Below the pieces are notes generated by a model. That model made no database searches, was not told the origin of the DNA, and saw only the letters and a program-made list of their open reading frames with translations. This document shows positions 7,146 to 15,665 of a stretch of 16,525 nucleotides of DNA, piece after piece. Source of the DNA: Beijerinckiaceae bacterium (lineage in GTDB: Bacteria > Pseudomonadota > Alphaproteobacteria > Rhizobiales > Beijerinckiaceae). Made by a program: the position numbers and the translations under genes. Location: assembly GCA_947380915.1 (NCBI GenBank), contig CANCSY010000049.1, forward strand, positions 1 to 16,525, written 5' to 3'. Within the stretch, counting starts at the first letter, position 1; each line of letters begins with the position of its first letter.

Positions 7146-8126
7146 TTATTGCGTCTGCTTCATGACCTGAATGGCCGCTGGCGTGAGAAGCACGACGAAA
7201 ATGCAGGGCAAGAAGAAAATCATCATGGGGATGGTCAGTTTCGGCGGCAAACTCGCTGCCTTTTTCTCGGCCTCCAGCAATCGGCGCGCACGGGTTTCCT
7301 GAGACACCGTTCGCAAAGCCGCCGCAAGGGGCGTACCGACGCGCTCGGCCTGGACCAGCACCATGACAATCTCGCGAACCGAATCAATATTGATGCGCTC
7401 GCCAAGATTTTCATAGGCTTGTTGACGATCCGGCAGGTAGGACAACTCCGCCATGGTGAGGGTCATTTCCTCGGCCAGTTCAATTGACTGCTGGCCGATT
7501 TCCTGCCCCACCCGTTGAAAGGCGGCCTCTATGGATATGCCCGCCTCGACGCAGATCAGCAACAGATCAAGAGCGTCGGGGAAAGCGCCGCGGATCTTTT
7601 CCCTCCGTTTTTCAGTTATATTGTTGAGATAAATTTCTGGCGCCTTGAGGCCGAGATAAAGGGCCCCCACCACAATGCCCATACCCACCATCGGCGTCAC
7701 GGTGACCATTTTCAACACAAAGACGTAAAGGATCGCGACGGTCGCGAGCAAGGGCGGCGTAACCAGACGAAAAAACAAAAGTCCAATTTCCGCTTGCGGC
7801 CCCCGAAAGCCGGCGCGCGCTAGCGTGAGCTTCGAATTTCCCACTGAAAGCCATTGTGCAAGATTCAGAGAATCAACGACCTCTTTCATGAATGGCTTGG
7901 GCGCCTGCCGCAGATTGTTGTTCCGCGGCCGTTCTCCCATCTCCTCCCGGGCGCGGCCGCGCAGGCGCTCGCGCTCAATGGCGACCGCCTTCATGCGCTC
8001 CTCCAGGGCATTGGCGGCGATCAGCGGCGCACCCACGGTGATGACCGCAGCGATGGTTCCAAACACGATCAGCAACTGGATCAGGAACTTCGGGTTAGCG
8101 GCCGCACTTGTGATCATGTCGAGCAT
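7146..8126 (-). CDS. tadC: Tad pilus inner-membrane platform protein TadC
   Basis: TadC, with TadB, forms the inner-membrane platform on which the CpaF ATPase works to add or remove pilin subunits. The 326-residue protein is of the type II secretion GspF/TadC family. It has an N-terminal membrane helix (14-36), two central hydrophobic segments (about 114-138 and 141-160), the T2SSF cytoplasmic domain (about 184-290) and a last helix (300-320). FPDALDLLLICVEAGISIEA (182-201) and LVQAERVGTPLAAALR (257-272) are characteristic. ATG 8126 is nine bases after the tadB stop, with only a weak GTGAG upstream, so translation may depend on tadB. It is the last gene of the - strand pilus operon and ends at the hairpin shared with tadD. 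Confidence 0.93.
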   Translation of the reverse strand: MLDMITSAAANPKFLIQLLIVFGTIAAVITVGAPLIAANALEERMKAVAIERERLRGRAREEMGERPRNNNLRQAPKPFMKEVVDSLNLAQWLSVGNSKLTLARAGFRGPQAEIGLLFFRLVTPPLLATVAILYVFVLKMVTVTPMVGMGIVVGALYLGLKAPEIYLNNITEKRREKIRGAFPDALDLLLICVEAGISIEAAFQRVGQEIGQQSIELAEEMTLTMAELSYLPDRQQAYENLGERINIDSVREIVMVLVQAERVGTPLAAALRTVSQETRARRLLEAEKKAASLPPKLTIPMMIFFLPCIFVVLLTPAAIQVMKQTQ

Positions 8127-8135
8127 GGCGGAGAC

Positions 8136-9113
8136 TCACGGTTTGAAATTGACCATCTGTCGCATGAACAAAATGCCAAGCGACATCCAGATGGCGACGC
8201 CGCTCAAGGCCATCTGCCCAGTATCCGTCGTCCAGAGCGGCTCAAGATAACCAGGTGATGTGAAATAGATCAGTGCGGACAGAACTATCGGCAAGGAGCC
8301 GATGATCCAAGCAGATGATTTCGCTTCGCTGGAAAGGGCCTTCACTTTCAATTCCATCGTGATGCGATCACGCAACACTTGCGACAGATTGCCAAGGGCC
8401 TCGGTCAGATTGCCGCCAGCCTTTTGCTGGATATTGACGACGATGGCGAAAAAATTCGTCTCTGGCAGCGGAACGCGCACCGCCAGTCGTTCGATGCCTT
8501 CCGAGATCGTCAGGCCGATGCTCGTCGATGCGACAATCATCTGGAATTCCTCACGGACAGGCTGACGCGCCTGAGCGGCGACAGTCTGCAGGCAGGCTGC
8601 GAGCGGCAGTCCCGACTTCACGCCGCGGATGATGACTTCAATGGCGACCGGAAATTCCTTCAGAAAGTCCTTGAGCCTTTTCGCCCGCAGATAATTCACA
8701 ATCCAGTTGGGTATTCCAACCCCGCCAACCAGAATCCCGGCCAGGGCATACCATTTGTTGAGAACGATTAAAGTCATCAATCCAAAGGCCACCCCGGAAA
8801 CACAAGAAGCAATGATGAAAGACCTGACGCTGATCGCCAGTCCCGCCTGCTCGAGTTTCATATCCAGGGAAATTTTGTCAGACTTATCCTCACGTTTATC
8901 GAGATCCTTGAGGCTCTCGGTAACCTGCTTGCGGCGGGCGGCGGCCTCCGTATCGCGCGAAGCGGTGTTCTTCCTGACTTCGCCGCGCACGATGGCGAGG
9001 CGACGCTCATTAGCCCGCGCGGACTGGGCAAGCAAAGGAGCAATCAAAACATAAAGGACGACCCCGACAGCCAAAGCCACCAGAAGTAAAATCAGGATCT
9101 TGTTCGGGACCAT
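8136..9113 (-). CDS. tadB: Tad pilus inner-membrane platform protein TadB
   Basis: TadB is the second T2SSF-type platform protein of the Tad pilus, partner of TadC and the CpaF ATPase. It has 325 residues, with an N-terminal helix (5-28) and a charged linker (34-80) rich in Arg, Lys and Glu. Two hydrophobic segments (about 98-118 and 122-140) and the T2SSF domain (about 150-265) follow, then two C-terminal helices (268-285 and 302-318). FPVAIEVIIRGVKSGLPLAA (154-173) and IQQKAGGNLTEALGNLSQVL (228-247) are family hallmarks. GGGAG at 9122-9126, 8 bases before ATG 9113, supports the start. It sits 34 bases after cpaF and 9 before tadC in the same operon. In Caulobacter nomenclature this would be cpaG. 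Confidence 0.93.
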   Translation of the reverse strand: MVPNKILILLLVALAVGVVLYVLIAPLLAQSARANERRLAIVRGEVRKNTASRDTEAAARRKQVTESLKDLDKREDKSDKISLDMKLEQAGLAISVRSFIIASCVSGVAFGLMTLIVLNKWYALAGILVGGVGIPNWIVNYLRAKRLKDFLKEFPVAIEVIIRGVKSGLPLAACLQTVAAQARQPVREEFQMIVASTSIGLTISEGIERLAVRVPLPETNFFAIVVNIQQKAGGNLTEALGNLSQVLRDRITMELKVKALSSEAKSSAWIIGSLPIVLSALIYFTSPGYLEPLWTTDTGQMALSGVAIWMSLGILFMRQMVNFKP

Positions 9114-9147
9114 GTCAAAATCTCCCGCCGGTCATCACAAGCGCAGA

Positions 9148-10569
9148 TCATTGGGACTCTTTTATCTGTGAAGCGTCGAAGGCGGCGGCGAGCCGCTTTT
9201 CTTCGCCAAAATACCGGGCGCGATCCCAGAACTTCGGACGGCTGACGCCTGTCGAGACATGGCGTCCTTTCAGCCTTCCATCAGCGTCCTCGCCCAGAAT
9301 GTCGTAGAGAAAAAGATCCTGCGTAATGATCACTTCGCCTTCGAGGCCAAGAACCTCGGTGATATGGGTGATGCGACGGGAGCCATCGCGCAAACGCGTG
9401 GCCTGAATGATGACATCCACCGAGGACACGATCATCTCGCGAATGGTTCGGGCGGGAAGACCGCCGCCGCCCATGGTGATCATGGCTTCGAGGCGCCCCA
9501 GGGCCTCGCGGGGCGAGTTCGCGTGCAAGGTGCCCATTGAACCGTCATGGCCAGTGTTCATCGCCTGTAGCAGATCGAAGGCCTCGGGACCGCGCACCTC
9601 GCCGACGATGATCCGCTCGGGACGCATGCGCAGGCAATTCTTGATCAGCTCGCGCATGGGTATGGCGCCCGTGCCCTCGAGACTGGGTGGGCGCGTTTCC
9701 AGACGCACCACATGGGGCTGTTGCAATTGAAGTTCCGCGGCGTCCTCGCAGGTGATGACGCGCTCATCCAGGTCGATATAATTGGTGAGGCAGTTCAGCA
9801 GGGTCGTCTTGCCGGAACCGGTGCCGCCCGAAATCACCACATTGCAGCGGACACGGCCAATGATCTTCAGGATCTCCCCGCCTTCGGGAGAAATGGCGCC
9901 AAATTTCACGAGTTGATCGAGGGTGAGCTTGTCCTTGCGAAACTTGCGGATGGTCAGGGCGGGGCCATCCAGCGCCAATGGGGGCGCGATGACGTTGACG
10001 CGGGAGCCATCCAGCAGGCGGGCGTCACAGATGGGCGAGGCTTCGTCGACCCGGCGACCCACCTGGCTGACGATGCGCTGACAGATGTTCATCAACTGCG
10101 CATTGTCGCGAAACCGGATATTGGTGAGCTGAATCTTGCCGGAGACTTCGATATAGGTCTTGTTCGCTCCATTGACCATGATGTCGGCGATGTCGTCTCG
10201 GGCCAGCAGCGGTTCGAGCGGACCAAAACCCAGCACATCGTTGCAGATATCCTGAACCAGCTCATCCTGCTCCGAGATCGACAGGACGACGTTCTTGATA
10301 CTGATGATTTCACTGACGATATCGCTGATTTCGTTGCGCGCGTCCTCGGGGTTCATCTTGGAAAGCTGAGAAAGGTCGATCGCCTCGATCAAAGCGCTGA
10401 AAACCGTCGTCTTCGTCACATAATACGATTCAGGGCGACGGCTCTCCGAGACCACCAGAACCGGCGCGGGTCGGGCGGAGGACGCAGAGGCCGTAGCTGG
10501 CCGCGATCCCTGAGGGATCATGGCGGGGGCGGGAGCGGCGCCCGCAGAGGTCGAACGCTTGCCAAACAT
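9148..10569 (-). CDS. cpaF: Tad pilus assembly ATPase CpaF/TadA
   Basis: This cytoplasmic type II/IV secretion ATPase powers Flp pilus extension (and retraction in systems where this is known). The 473-residue protein has a Pro/Ala/Ser-rich, probably disordered N-terminus (1-45) and an N-terminal domain (55-200) with [20 protein letters not shown]. The RecA-like core follows: Walker A GGTGSGKT (248-255), the acidic [11 protein letters not shown] box (272-282), Walker B region [19 protein letters not shown] (319-337) and the His motif GTLHAN (346-351). All catalytic elements look intact. ATG 10569 follows cpaE by 24 bases, with an AAAGGG about 10 bases upstream. It acts with the platform proteins TadB and TadC encoded directly downstream. 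Confidence 0.96.
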   Translation of the reverse strand: MFGKRSTSAGAAPAPAMIPQGSRPATASASSARPAPVLVVSESRRPESYYVTKTTVFSALIEAIDLSQLSKMNPEDARNEISDIVSEIISIKNVVLSISEQDELVQDICNDVLGFGPLEPLLARDDIADIMVNGANKTYIEVSGKIQLTNIRFRDNAQLMNICQRIVSQVGRRVDEASPICDARLLDGSRVNVIAPPLALDGPALTIRKFRKDKLTLDQLVKFGAISPEGGEILKIIGRVRCNVVISGGTGSGKTTLLNCLTNYIDLDERVITCEDAAELQLQQPHVVRLETRPPSLEGTGAIPMRELIKNCLRMRPERIIVGEVRGPEAFDLLQAMNTGHDGSMGTLHANSPREALGRLEAMITMGGGGLPARTIREMIVSSVDVIIQATRLRDGSRRITHITEVLGLEGEVIITQDLFLYDILGEDADGRLKGRHVSTGVSRPKFWDRARYFGEEKRLAAAFDASQIKESQ

Positions 10570-10593
10570 GAAATGTTTTCCCTTTAAAGATTA

Positions 10594-11865
10594 TCATTTC
10601 TTACCAAAACTGAAAGGCAGTTTCGTCGATTTCAAGCGGTCAAGCAAGCCGCTTTTTGAGGTTTTCTGCAGCTCAGGACGACCGGAAACCTGCCGACCCA
10701 GACTTTCAAACAGCGCTCCAAATCGGGCGCCGCCGCTGACCTCGGCCACCATCTGACCATTGTTCGCCGCCAGACCAAAGGTCTTGGCGTCAAAGGGAAT
10801 AATCGCCGACGGGGTGGTGTTCAGTCCGGCGGCGAACTCCTTCACGTCAATTTCCGGCCGCCTGGGAAGGCCAACGCGGTTCATCACGAGCTTCACCTTG
10901 GCGTCATTGGTGCGCGCCGGACCCAGCATATCCAGAATGTTTTTGACATTGCGCAGATTGCCCAGATCGGGCTCGGCGACCAGCACCACCTCATCGGCGC
11001 CCAGCAACAGGCGCCGGGTCCAGGCGGTCCACATATGGGGAATGTCAAGCACCACCGCCGGCGCGGCGCCACGCAAGAGGTCCAGCAGTCCGTCAAACGC
11101 CTCCTGATCGAAATCATATTCACGGGCGAGGGTCGCCGGCGCCGCCAGAAGCGTGAGCCGATCTGCGCATTTGGTCATCAACCGATCAAGCATGTTCGCG
11201 TCGAGCCGGTCGGGGGAGAACACCGCTTCGGCGATTCCCTGCAGGGGGTCCTGATTGAAGTCGAGACCGGCCGTGCCGAAGGCAAGGTCAAAGTCGGCGA
11301 TCACGGTCGCCATGTCCAGCCTGGATGCGATGGACCAGCCCAGGTGATGGGCTATGGTGGAGGCTCCCACGCCGCCCTTTGCGCCATAAACGGCCACCAA
11401 TCGCCCGAGGGAAGCCGCGCCGGGTTTCCCATAGAGTTCCGAAATGACGCCGATCAGGTCCAGCATGCCGAAAGGTTCGACCAGATAGTCGCTGACCCCG
11501 CGGGCGATCAAGGCGCGATAAAGCGTGATGTCGTTGATGCCGCCCAGCACGACGACACGGGTGCCGTCGTCGCAGAATTCGGCGAGCCCATCGAGGTCGC
11601 CCAGAAAGGCCGCGCGGTCGCCTCCCACTTCCAGCACAATGACATTCGGCGTCTGCTCCTCCCGATAGGTCGAGAGCGCCATCCCTATGCCGCCCATGCG
11701 GGTCTTGATGCTCGCCTTCTGCATGCGCCGGTCTTCGGCGGCGGCGCCCACCAGATTGGCGATAGATTGGGACTCGCAAAAAGCATGAATGGATATGCGC
11801 GGAACAGGGGCGATCAGCATGCCACCGTCGCCAGATCCGAAGCGCTCGGCTTCAACCATGCTCAT
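10594..11865 (-). CDS. cpaE: Tad pilus localisation ATPase-like protein CpaE/TadZ
   Basis: CpaE/TadZ is a ParA/MinD-like protein that places the pilus machine at a pole or focus. I chose ATG 11865, giving 423 residues. It overlaps the cpaD stop as ATGA and has GGAGG at 11872-11876, spaced 6 bases. A frame 16 codons longer exists but lacks this support. The N-terminal half (about 20-145) is receiver-like (VIVLEVGGD, VVVLGGINDITLYRALI). The ATPase half begins with YGAKGGVGAST (160-170), a deviant Walker A in which the usual second Lys is Ala168, a change reported for TadZ/CpaE proteins. ADFDLAFGTAGLDF and VVLDIPHMW are the other P-loop strands. The basic C-terminus could touch the membrane. It lies between cpaD and cpaF, as in standard cpa operons. 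Confidence 0.94.
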   Translation of the reverse strand: MSMVEAERFGSGDGGMLIAPVPRISIHAFCESQSIANLVGAAAEDRRMQKASIKTRMGGIGMALSTYREEQTPNVIVLEVGGDRAAFLGDLDGLAEFCDDGTRVVVLGGINDITLYRALIARGVSDYLVEPFGMLDLIGVISELYGKPGAASLGRLVAVYGAKGGVGASTIAHHLGWSIASRLDMATVIADFDLAFGTAGLDFNQDPLQGIAEAVFSPDRLDANMLDRLMTKCADRLTLLAAPATLAREYDFDQEAFDGLLDLLRGAAPAVVLDIPHMWTAWTRRLLLGADEVVLVAEPDLGNLRNVKNILDMLGPARTNDAKVKLVMNRVGLPRRPEIDVKEFAAGLNTTPSAIIPFDAKTFGLAANNGQMVAEVSGGARFGALFESLGRQVSGRPELQKTSKSGLLDRLKSTKLPFSFGKK

Positions 11866-12599
11866 TTGGCGCCTCCAACATTGCCGATGCCTGCACCTAG
11901 CCCCGTCGACCAACTGGTTGCGGGGTCATTGCCCTTGCGAACCCTGTCGATGGTGCGCATGCGAATCCCCGCGTCAGCCGACGTCATGGCGCGTGGCCCC
12001 TGGAGATCACGGGGATCCTCCACCTGGGTTGCGATCATGTTTTGATATGAGCAGCCAAAGTTCCAATAGGGTCGATTGTCCAGATCGTCCTGAGCTGATC
12101 CGACGGCGATGTCCGCAGGCCATTGTCCGCAGGCATGGGTGAGGCCCGCCCGCACCATTCGATAGGACACACGCAGGGGAGCAAGCGCGCGCGGATCGGA
12201 CGCGGGATAGGATCCCACATGGATCGCGATCGCAGACCCGCCCTCCTCAAGAGCAGCCTTGATGGCTGGGGCAACCGCACGCGCCTGCCGCTCATTGGGG
12301 GCGCCTGCGGGAATGAGAATCTCCACGCTCCCGGCGCCTTCCTCACGCGCGTCAAGCCCGAACTGCACGACCCGGCTCCTCGAGCCCGGATCAAGCGTGG
12401 GGCCGGATATGATGCTGATCGTCACGGGCTTTTCACGGAGCACGATGGGGTGACGGACCTGATAATCGTCCGAAATGGTGGAGCCGGTCGCCAGGCGATC
12501 CGTGCAACCTCCCAGCCACATGACCGCCAGAGCCGCGAGGCTCGCCCGCAGGATCGAAGGCGCAAGAGGCGCCGCGCTTGTAAAACGTGAACTGGTCAT
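11862..12599 (-). CDS. cpaD: Pilus assembly lipoprotein CpaD
   Basis: CpaD is an outer-membrane-associated lipoprotein of the alphaproteobacterial Tad/Cpa pilus, thought to support the CpaC secretin. It has 245 residues. The signal sequence ends in lipobox LGGC with Cys32. The conserved DDYQVRHPIVLREKP block (44-58) follows. A middle region (SVEILIPAGAPNERQARAVA) resembles a periplasmic peptidoglycan-facing fold. The C-terminal family signature has CGQWPADI, NFGCSYQNMIATQVEDPRDL and GPRAMTSADAGIRM with paired cysteines. ATG 12599 has AAGGA at 12609-12613, 9 bases upstream. It follows cpaC by 24 bases and overlaps cpaE by 4 bases, so the genes are translationally linked. Confidence 0.93.
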   Translation of the reverse strand: MTSSRFTSAAPLAPSILRASLAALAVMWLGGCTDRLATGSTISDDYQVRHPIVLREKPVTISIISGPTLDPGSRSRVVQFGLDAREEGAGSVEILIPAGAPNERQARAVAPAIKAALEEGGSAIAIHVGSYPASDPRALAPLRVSYRMVRAGLTHACGQWPADIAVGSAQDDLDNRPYWNFGCSYQNMIATQVEDPRDLQGPRAMTSADAGIRMRTIDRVRKGNDPATSWSTGLGAGIGNVGGAK

Positions 12600-12623
12600 G
12601 GCGAAATGTCCTTCCCGAAGGGC

Positions 12624-14078
12624 TCAATCAGCGATGAAGCCAACCTTGCCCTTGAAATTCTTGATGATCTGCGGGTTATCCGTGGTCGCGTAAAGCCGGT
12701 TCATCCGGCCCAGCATCAGGGCCTGGGCGTCTGTCGCGTCCGACATGTTGTCGGTGGGACGCGCCACCTCCTGCGGGTTTACCGGACGCACGAGATAGGG
12801 GGTTACGACGATCATCAATTCCGTCTCGCTGCGCTGATATTCACGCGACCGGAACAGGCTCCCGAGGATCGGAAGATTCATCAAGCCGGGCAAGCCATTG
12901 ATGGCCTGCTTGCCGGTCGTTTGAATCAGGCCCGCCGTCACCATGGAGCCGCCGGAGGGAATTTCCACGGATGTCTCGTTCTTGCGGCTGCGGAAGCCTG
13001 GAACGGTGACGTCACGGAAAACCACATTGGTCGCCGGGTCGAGTTCCGTGACTTCAGTGGCGACACGCAGGAGAATCCGCCCTTCACCCAGAACCATGGG
13101 TGTGAAATTCAGGGTCACTCCATAGGGCTTGAAGGCGATGCCGATGGTGCAGACCCCAGCATTACACGTTTCCGATTGTGGAACCGGAATTTCCCCACCC
13201 ACCGTGAATTTCGCCGCCTCGCCGGACACCGCAGTCACGGCCGGCTCCGCCAATATTTTTGCGACCCCGTTGCGTTCATAGGCCTGAATCTGGGAGGCGA
13301 GCCCCACGGCGGTGGAGCCGGCGCTGCTCAAGGCGCCATAAGCCCCAAGCGTGAGGTTTCCCGTGGTCAGAGCCTGCGTCGTGATGGTCGAGGCATTGTC
13401 CTGAGCCCAGGTACCCCAGGAGCCGCGGGCGATGGCCTCCTTGATGCCGAGTTGCTTGATCACATTGCGCTGAACTTCCGCGATGGTCACTTTCAGCATG
13501 ACCTGGTCGCGCCCGCGCATGGTGATCGAATTCACCACAGAACCAACCCCGCCCGCCGAGGTGATCTGGGTCAGGAAGCCGTTGGCGATATCGTCAGCCA
13601 GCTTGGCGTCGGCGGCTGAATCTGCGGATCCCGTGAGAATGATCGTGTTCTCCACCGCCTTCGCCGTGATCGACGATTTGGGCAGGGCGTTGCGAAGGAT
13701 CTCCTCCAATTCGCTGACATCGCGACCAATGGTGATCTGGATCTCGGAGATCGGCGCGCCCTGCGCATCGACGGCATAGACCGAGGTCTGACCCTTGCCG
13801 ACGCCGATCATGTAAAGCTTGCGGGCCGAACGCACCACAGCCTCCACAACCTTGGGATCGCCAACGAAAATTTCGGCGGCGTCGCGAGGCAGATCCACGA
13901 TGACGGATCGTCCCTGCGGCAGGTTCATCTTGCGCGGGGGGGTTCTCGTCTGGCTGTCGGCTTGCGGCCTTTGCGCCGCCTGCTGGGCGCTCGCGCTCAC
14001 CATGAAAGCGCTCGAAAGACTCAACGCCAGAATGGCCGAGCAAACCACAGATGATATCGTCCTTGCCGTCATTTGCAT
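12624..14078 (-). CDS. cpaC: Pilus secretin CpaC
   Basis: CpaC forms the outer-membrane channel through which the Flp pilus passes. I chose ATG 14078 (484 residues): AGGAG at 14086-14090 is spaced 7 bases, and the protein then begins with a clean signal peptide cleaved after SASA. A GTG at 14123 overlapping the cpaB stop as GTGA is the alternative, but it has a poor ribosome site and adds 15 residues before the signal. Residues about 50-120 are the pilus secretin N-domain (GRSVIVDLPRDAAEIFVGDP). A BON-like domain is next (ITAKAVENTIILTGSADSA). The secretin core runs from about 215 to 430, with GGEIPVPQSETCNAGVC, VTLNFTPMVLGEGRILLRV and the end motif ELMIVVTPYLVRPV. Two Cys (305 and 310) may form a disulfide. 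Confidence 0.94.
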   Translation of the reverse strand: MQMTARTISSVVCSAILALSLSSAFMVSASAQQAAQRPQADSQTRTPPRKMNLPQGRSVIVDLPRDAAEIFVGDPKVVEAVVRSARKLYMIGVGKGQTSVYAVDAQGAPISEIQITIGRDVSELEEILRNALPKSSITAKAVENTIILTGSADSAADAKLADDIANGFLTQITSAGGVGSVVNSITMRGRDQVMLKVTIAEVQRNVIKQLGIKEAIARGSWGTWAQDNASTITTQALTTGNLTLGAYGALSSAGSTAVGLASQIQAYERNGVAKILAEPAVTAVSGEAAKFTVGGEIPVPQSETCNAGVCTIGIAFKPYGVTLNFTPMVLGEGRILLRVATEVTELDPATNVVFRDVTVPGFRSRKNETSVEIPSGGSMVTAGLIQTTGKQAINGLPGLMNLPILGSLFRSREYQRSETELMIVVTPYLVRPVNPQEVARPTDNMSDATDAQALMLGRMNRLYATTDNPQIIKNFKGKVGFIAD

Positions 14079-14119
14079 GGAACCACTCCTGGTCCGAAAA
14101 ATTTCCTGGCGCATCATGT

Positions 14120-14917
14120 TCACCGGTTGCCCGACATTTTGCCCAGTTGCGACTCGACGCCAAAACGAACAACGGAAACCCCGCCCCTTTGCTCCAGGGG
14201 CGACGGCGCGCCTCGATCGACAAGACTTCTCAACACAAGGACGAGAGAGCCCGTTTGCTGGGCCACCCCCAGATCCCGCGCCTGTTCCGGCGTAACCTCG
14301 AGGGTGGCGTTGGGTCCCTGGTAGGTGCGATCGGAGCCCGGCATTTCCTGCACATTGCGACCAATCGCCAGAACGCGGATGTCGGCCGCAACGATGTCAG
14401 CCCGGGGGCCCTCTTCGCCAGGACGGACCGGGGCCTGAGCCGCACCCATGCGAATCACATCGACCCGGTCATTGGGCAAAATGAACCCGCCTGCGGTATT
14501 CGTCCCGTTCGGGTCAATGGCAATGGAATAGGCGCGCATGCCGGCGGGGAGAATGGCGGCCACGTAACTTGCGTTTGCGCCCTTCACCAGTTTTTCACGG
14601 CGGATCGGCTCAGCCTCCATTGAAGACAGGCGGGCGATGGAACCCTTGAACGACGCGATAGCGCCGGGATCGATGTTCTTGCTGATCATGGCGGAACCGA
14701 CGGCGGCGGCTGGCCAGGCCATCCATTTCAGATCGAGATCGGAGATAATGGTGCCGGTCGGAATTTCGCGCGCGGCAACAAGGACTTCCTGTGTATCGAA
14801 CTTCGGTACTTCGATCTCTATGGTCGGAGGCGCTGGCGGATCGCCGGACAACAGGAAGAGCGCGCCGCCGCCTGCAAAGATAAGGACTCCGACCAGGACT
14901 AATCGCGCTTTGTTCAT
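14120..14917 (-). CDS. cpaB: Pilus assembly protein CpaB (RcpC-like)
   Basis: CpaB/RcpC is a periplasmic or membrane-anchored factor needed for Tad pilus assembly, thought to contact the secretin. The 265-residue protein starts with a membrane anchor (5-24), then a Pro-rich linker. A SAF-like domain follows (about 44-107: VLVAAREIPTGTIISDLDLK), then the RcpC/CpaB domain (about 112-245) with ILPAGMRAYSIAID and NDRVDVI. ATG 14917 has no good Shine-Dalgarno sequence. The 93 bases before it contain a CtrA-like octamer, so cpaB may begin its own transcript as well as being read from cpaA. Its stop overlaps an alternative GTG start of cpaC. Confidence 0.93.
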   Translation of the reverse strand: MNKARLVLVGVLIFAGGGALFLLSGDPPAPPTIEIEVPKFDTQEVLVAAREIPTGTIISDLDLKWMAWPAAAVGSAMISKNIDPGAIASFKGSIARLSSMEAEPIRREKLVKGANASYVAAILPAGMRAYSIAIDPNGTNTAGGFILPNDRVDVIRMGAAQAPVRPGEEGPRADIVAADIRVLAIGRNVQEMPGSDRTYQGPNATLEVTPEQARDLGVAQQTGSLVLVLRSLVDRGAPSPLEQRGGVSVVRFGVESQLGKMSGNR

Positions 14918-14976
14918 TTCGAGAATCCGAAGGAAAGATCCAGACGTCCCTTACTTAAGGAGAAGAACCTCAATTC

Positions 14977-14984
14977 ATGGTTAA
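14977..14984 (-). promoter_or_regulatory. CtrA-like half-site (TTAACCAT) upstream of cpaB
   Basis: On the - strand the octamer TTAACCAT lies 60 bases before the cpaB start, in the AT-rich 93-base gap (14918-15010) after cpaA. It is the same octamer as the one before tadD. CtrA controls pilus genes in Caulobacter, so a role here is reasonable but unproven. No convincing -35/-10 pair was seen in the gap. Confidence 0.3.
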
Positions 14985-15010
14985 CGCCGCATCATTTATT
15001 TCAATTTAAT

Positions 15011-15529
15011 TTACATACCCTGCGCCGCCAGCCAGAGGGCGGTTTGCGGATAGACGATGACGCCGGCCAGACCGAGCGCCACGCCGAAGGGGATCTCGCC
15101 CTTGGGTTTATGCAGGCGCGCAATCCAGGATTGTTTCAACAAGACCAGGGGGAGCGCGAAGGCGCGCACGGTTAAAAGACACAGGGCCAGGGCGCCGCCC
15201 AGCAGGGACGCGATCATCAGATATTCGAACAAGGGGCCCCAACCGATCCAGACGGCGCTCGCAGCTGCGAATTTTGCATCCCCGCCGCCGATTTTTCCAA
15301 AGGCGAAAAGCGTGAAGGTGATCAGCAGGAGAAACAGGCCGCAGGCATAATGCATGACGACGGAATCAGGCTCGATGGACCAAAGGGGCAGGCCGCAGAG
15401 AGCCGCCAATGGAAGGAAGGCGAGGATCAGCGCGATGGAGATCTTGTTGGAGATCCGCATGGTGAACATATCCATGCAAGCGGCGAAAATCATCAAGAGC
15501 GGAAATGAATTGATGGCGAAAGACAACAT
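15011..15529 (-). CDS. cpaA: Prepilin peptidase CpaA/TadV
   Basis: CpaA is an inner-membrane aspartic protease that cleaves the short leader from Flp prepilins after a Gly. The 172-residue protein is the short A24 type without the N-methylase part. The catalytic aspartates are D20 (CMDMFTMRISN) and D84 in the GGGDAK motif (81-86). About five hydrophobic segments surround them. Both substrates, the two Flp pilins, are encoded directly upstream on the same strand. ATG 15529 has no clear ribosome site. The 136-base gap upstream holds a candidate terminator, which could reduce expression relative to the pilins. Function is confident. Confidence 0.92.
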   Translation of the reverse strand: MLSFAINSFPLLMIFAACMDMFTMRISNKISIALILAFLPLAALCGLPLWSIEPDSVVMHYACGLFLLLITFTLFAFGKIGGGDAKFAAASAVWIGWGPLFEYLMIASLLGGALALCLLTVRAFALPLVLLKQSWIARLHKPKGEIPFGVALGLAGVIVYPQTALWLAAQGM

Positions 15530-15611
15530 GACGATGGTCCCGCGATTCGTGAAAATGTTTAATGATCAAAGCGTTTCTGACTTGAAGATTTCTGGCTCAA
15601 AAAAAGAATAT

Positions 15612-15645
15612 AAAAACTGTTGTGGCGCCGCTCTTCAAGGCGACC
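15612..15645 (-). terminator. Weak intrinsic terminator or attenuator after the second pilin gene
   Basis: On the - strand GGTCGCC (15645-15639) can pair with GGCGCC (15629-15624) with one bulged T and a 9-base loop. Seven bases later comes TTTTT (15616-15612), then further T-rich sequence including T7. The stem is short, so partial termination between the pilins and cpaA is more likely than full termination. Confidence 0.35.
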
Positions 15646-15665
15646 CTGGACACCTGGACCCTGAG

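Noticed and set aside
11035..13619. Long + strand frames opposite cpaE, cpaD and cpaC (336 and 337 codons)
   Set aside because: His/Arg/Gly-rich shadows without motifs; the - strand cpa genes are well supported and tightly spaced.
14918..15010. Full CtrA box (TTAA-N7-TTAA) in the cpaA-cpaB gap
   Set aside because: Several TTAA tetramers occur in this AT-rich gap, but none are spaced by seven bases; only the octamer half-site is retained.
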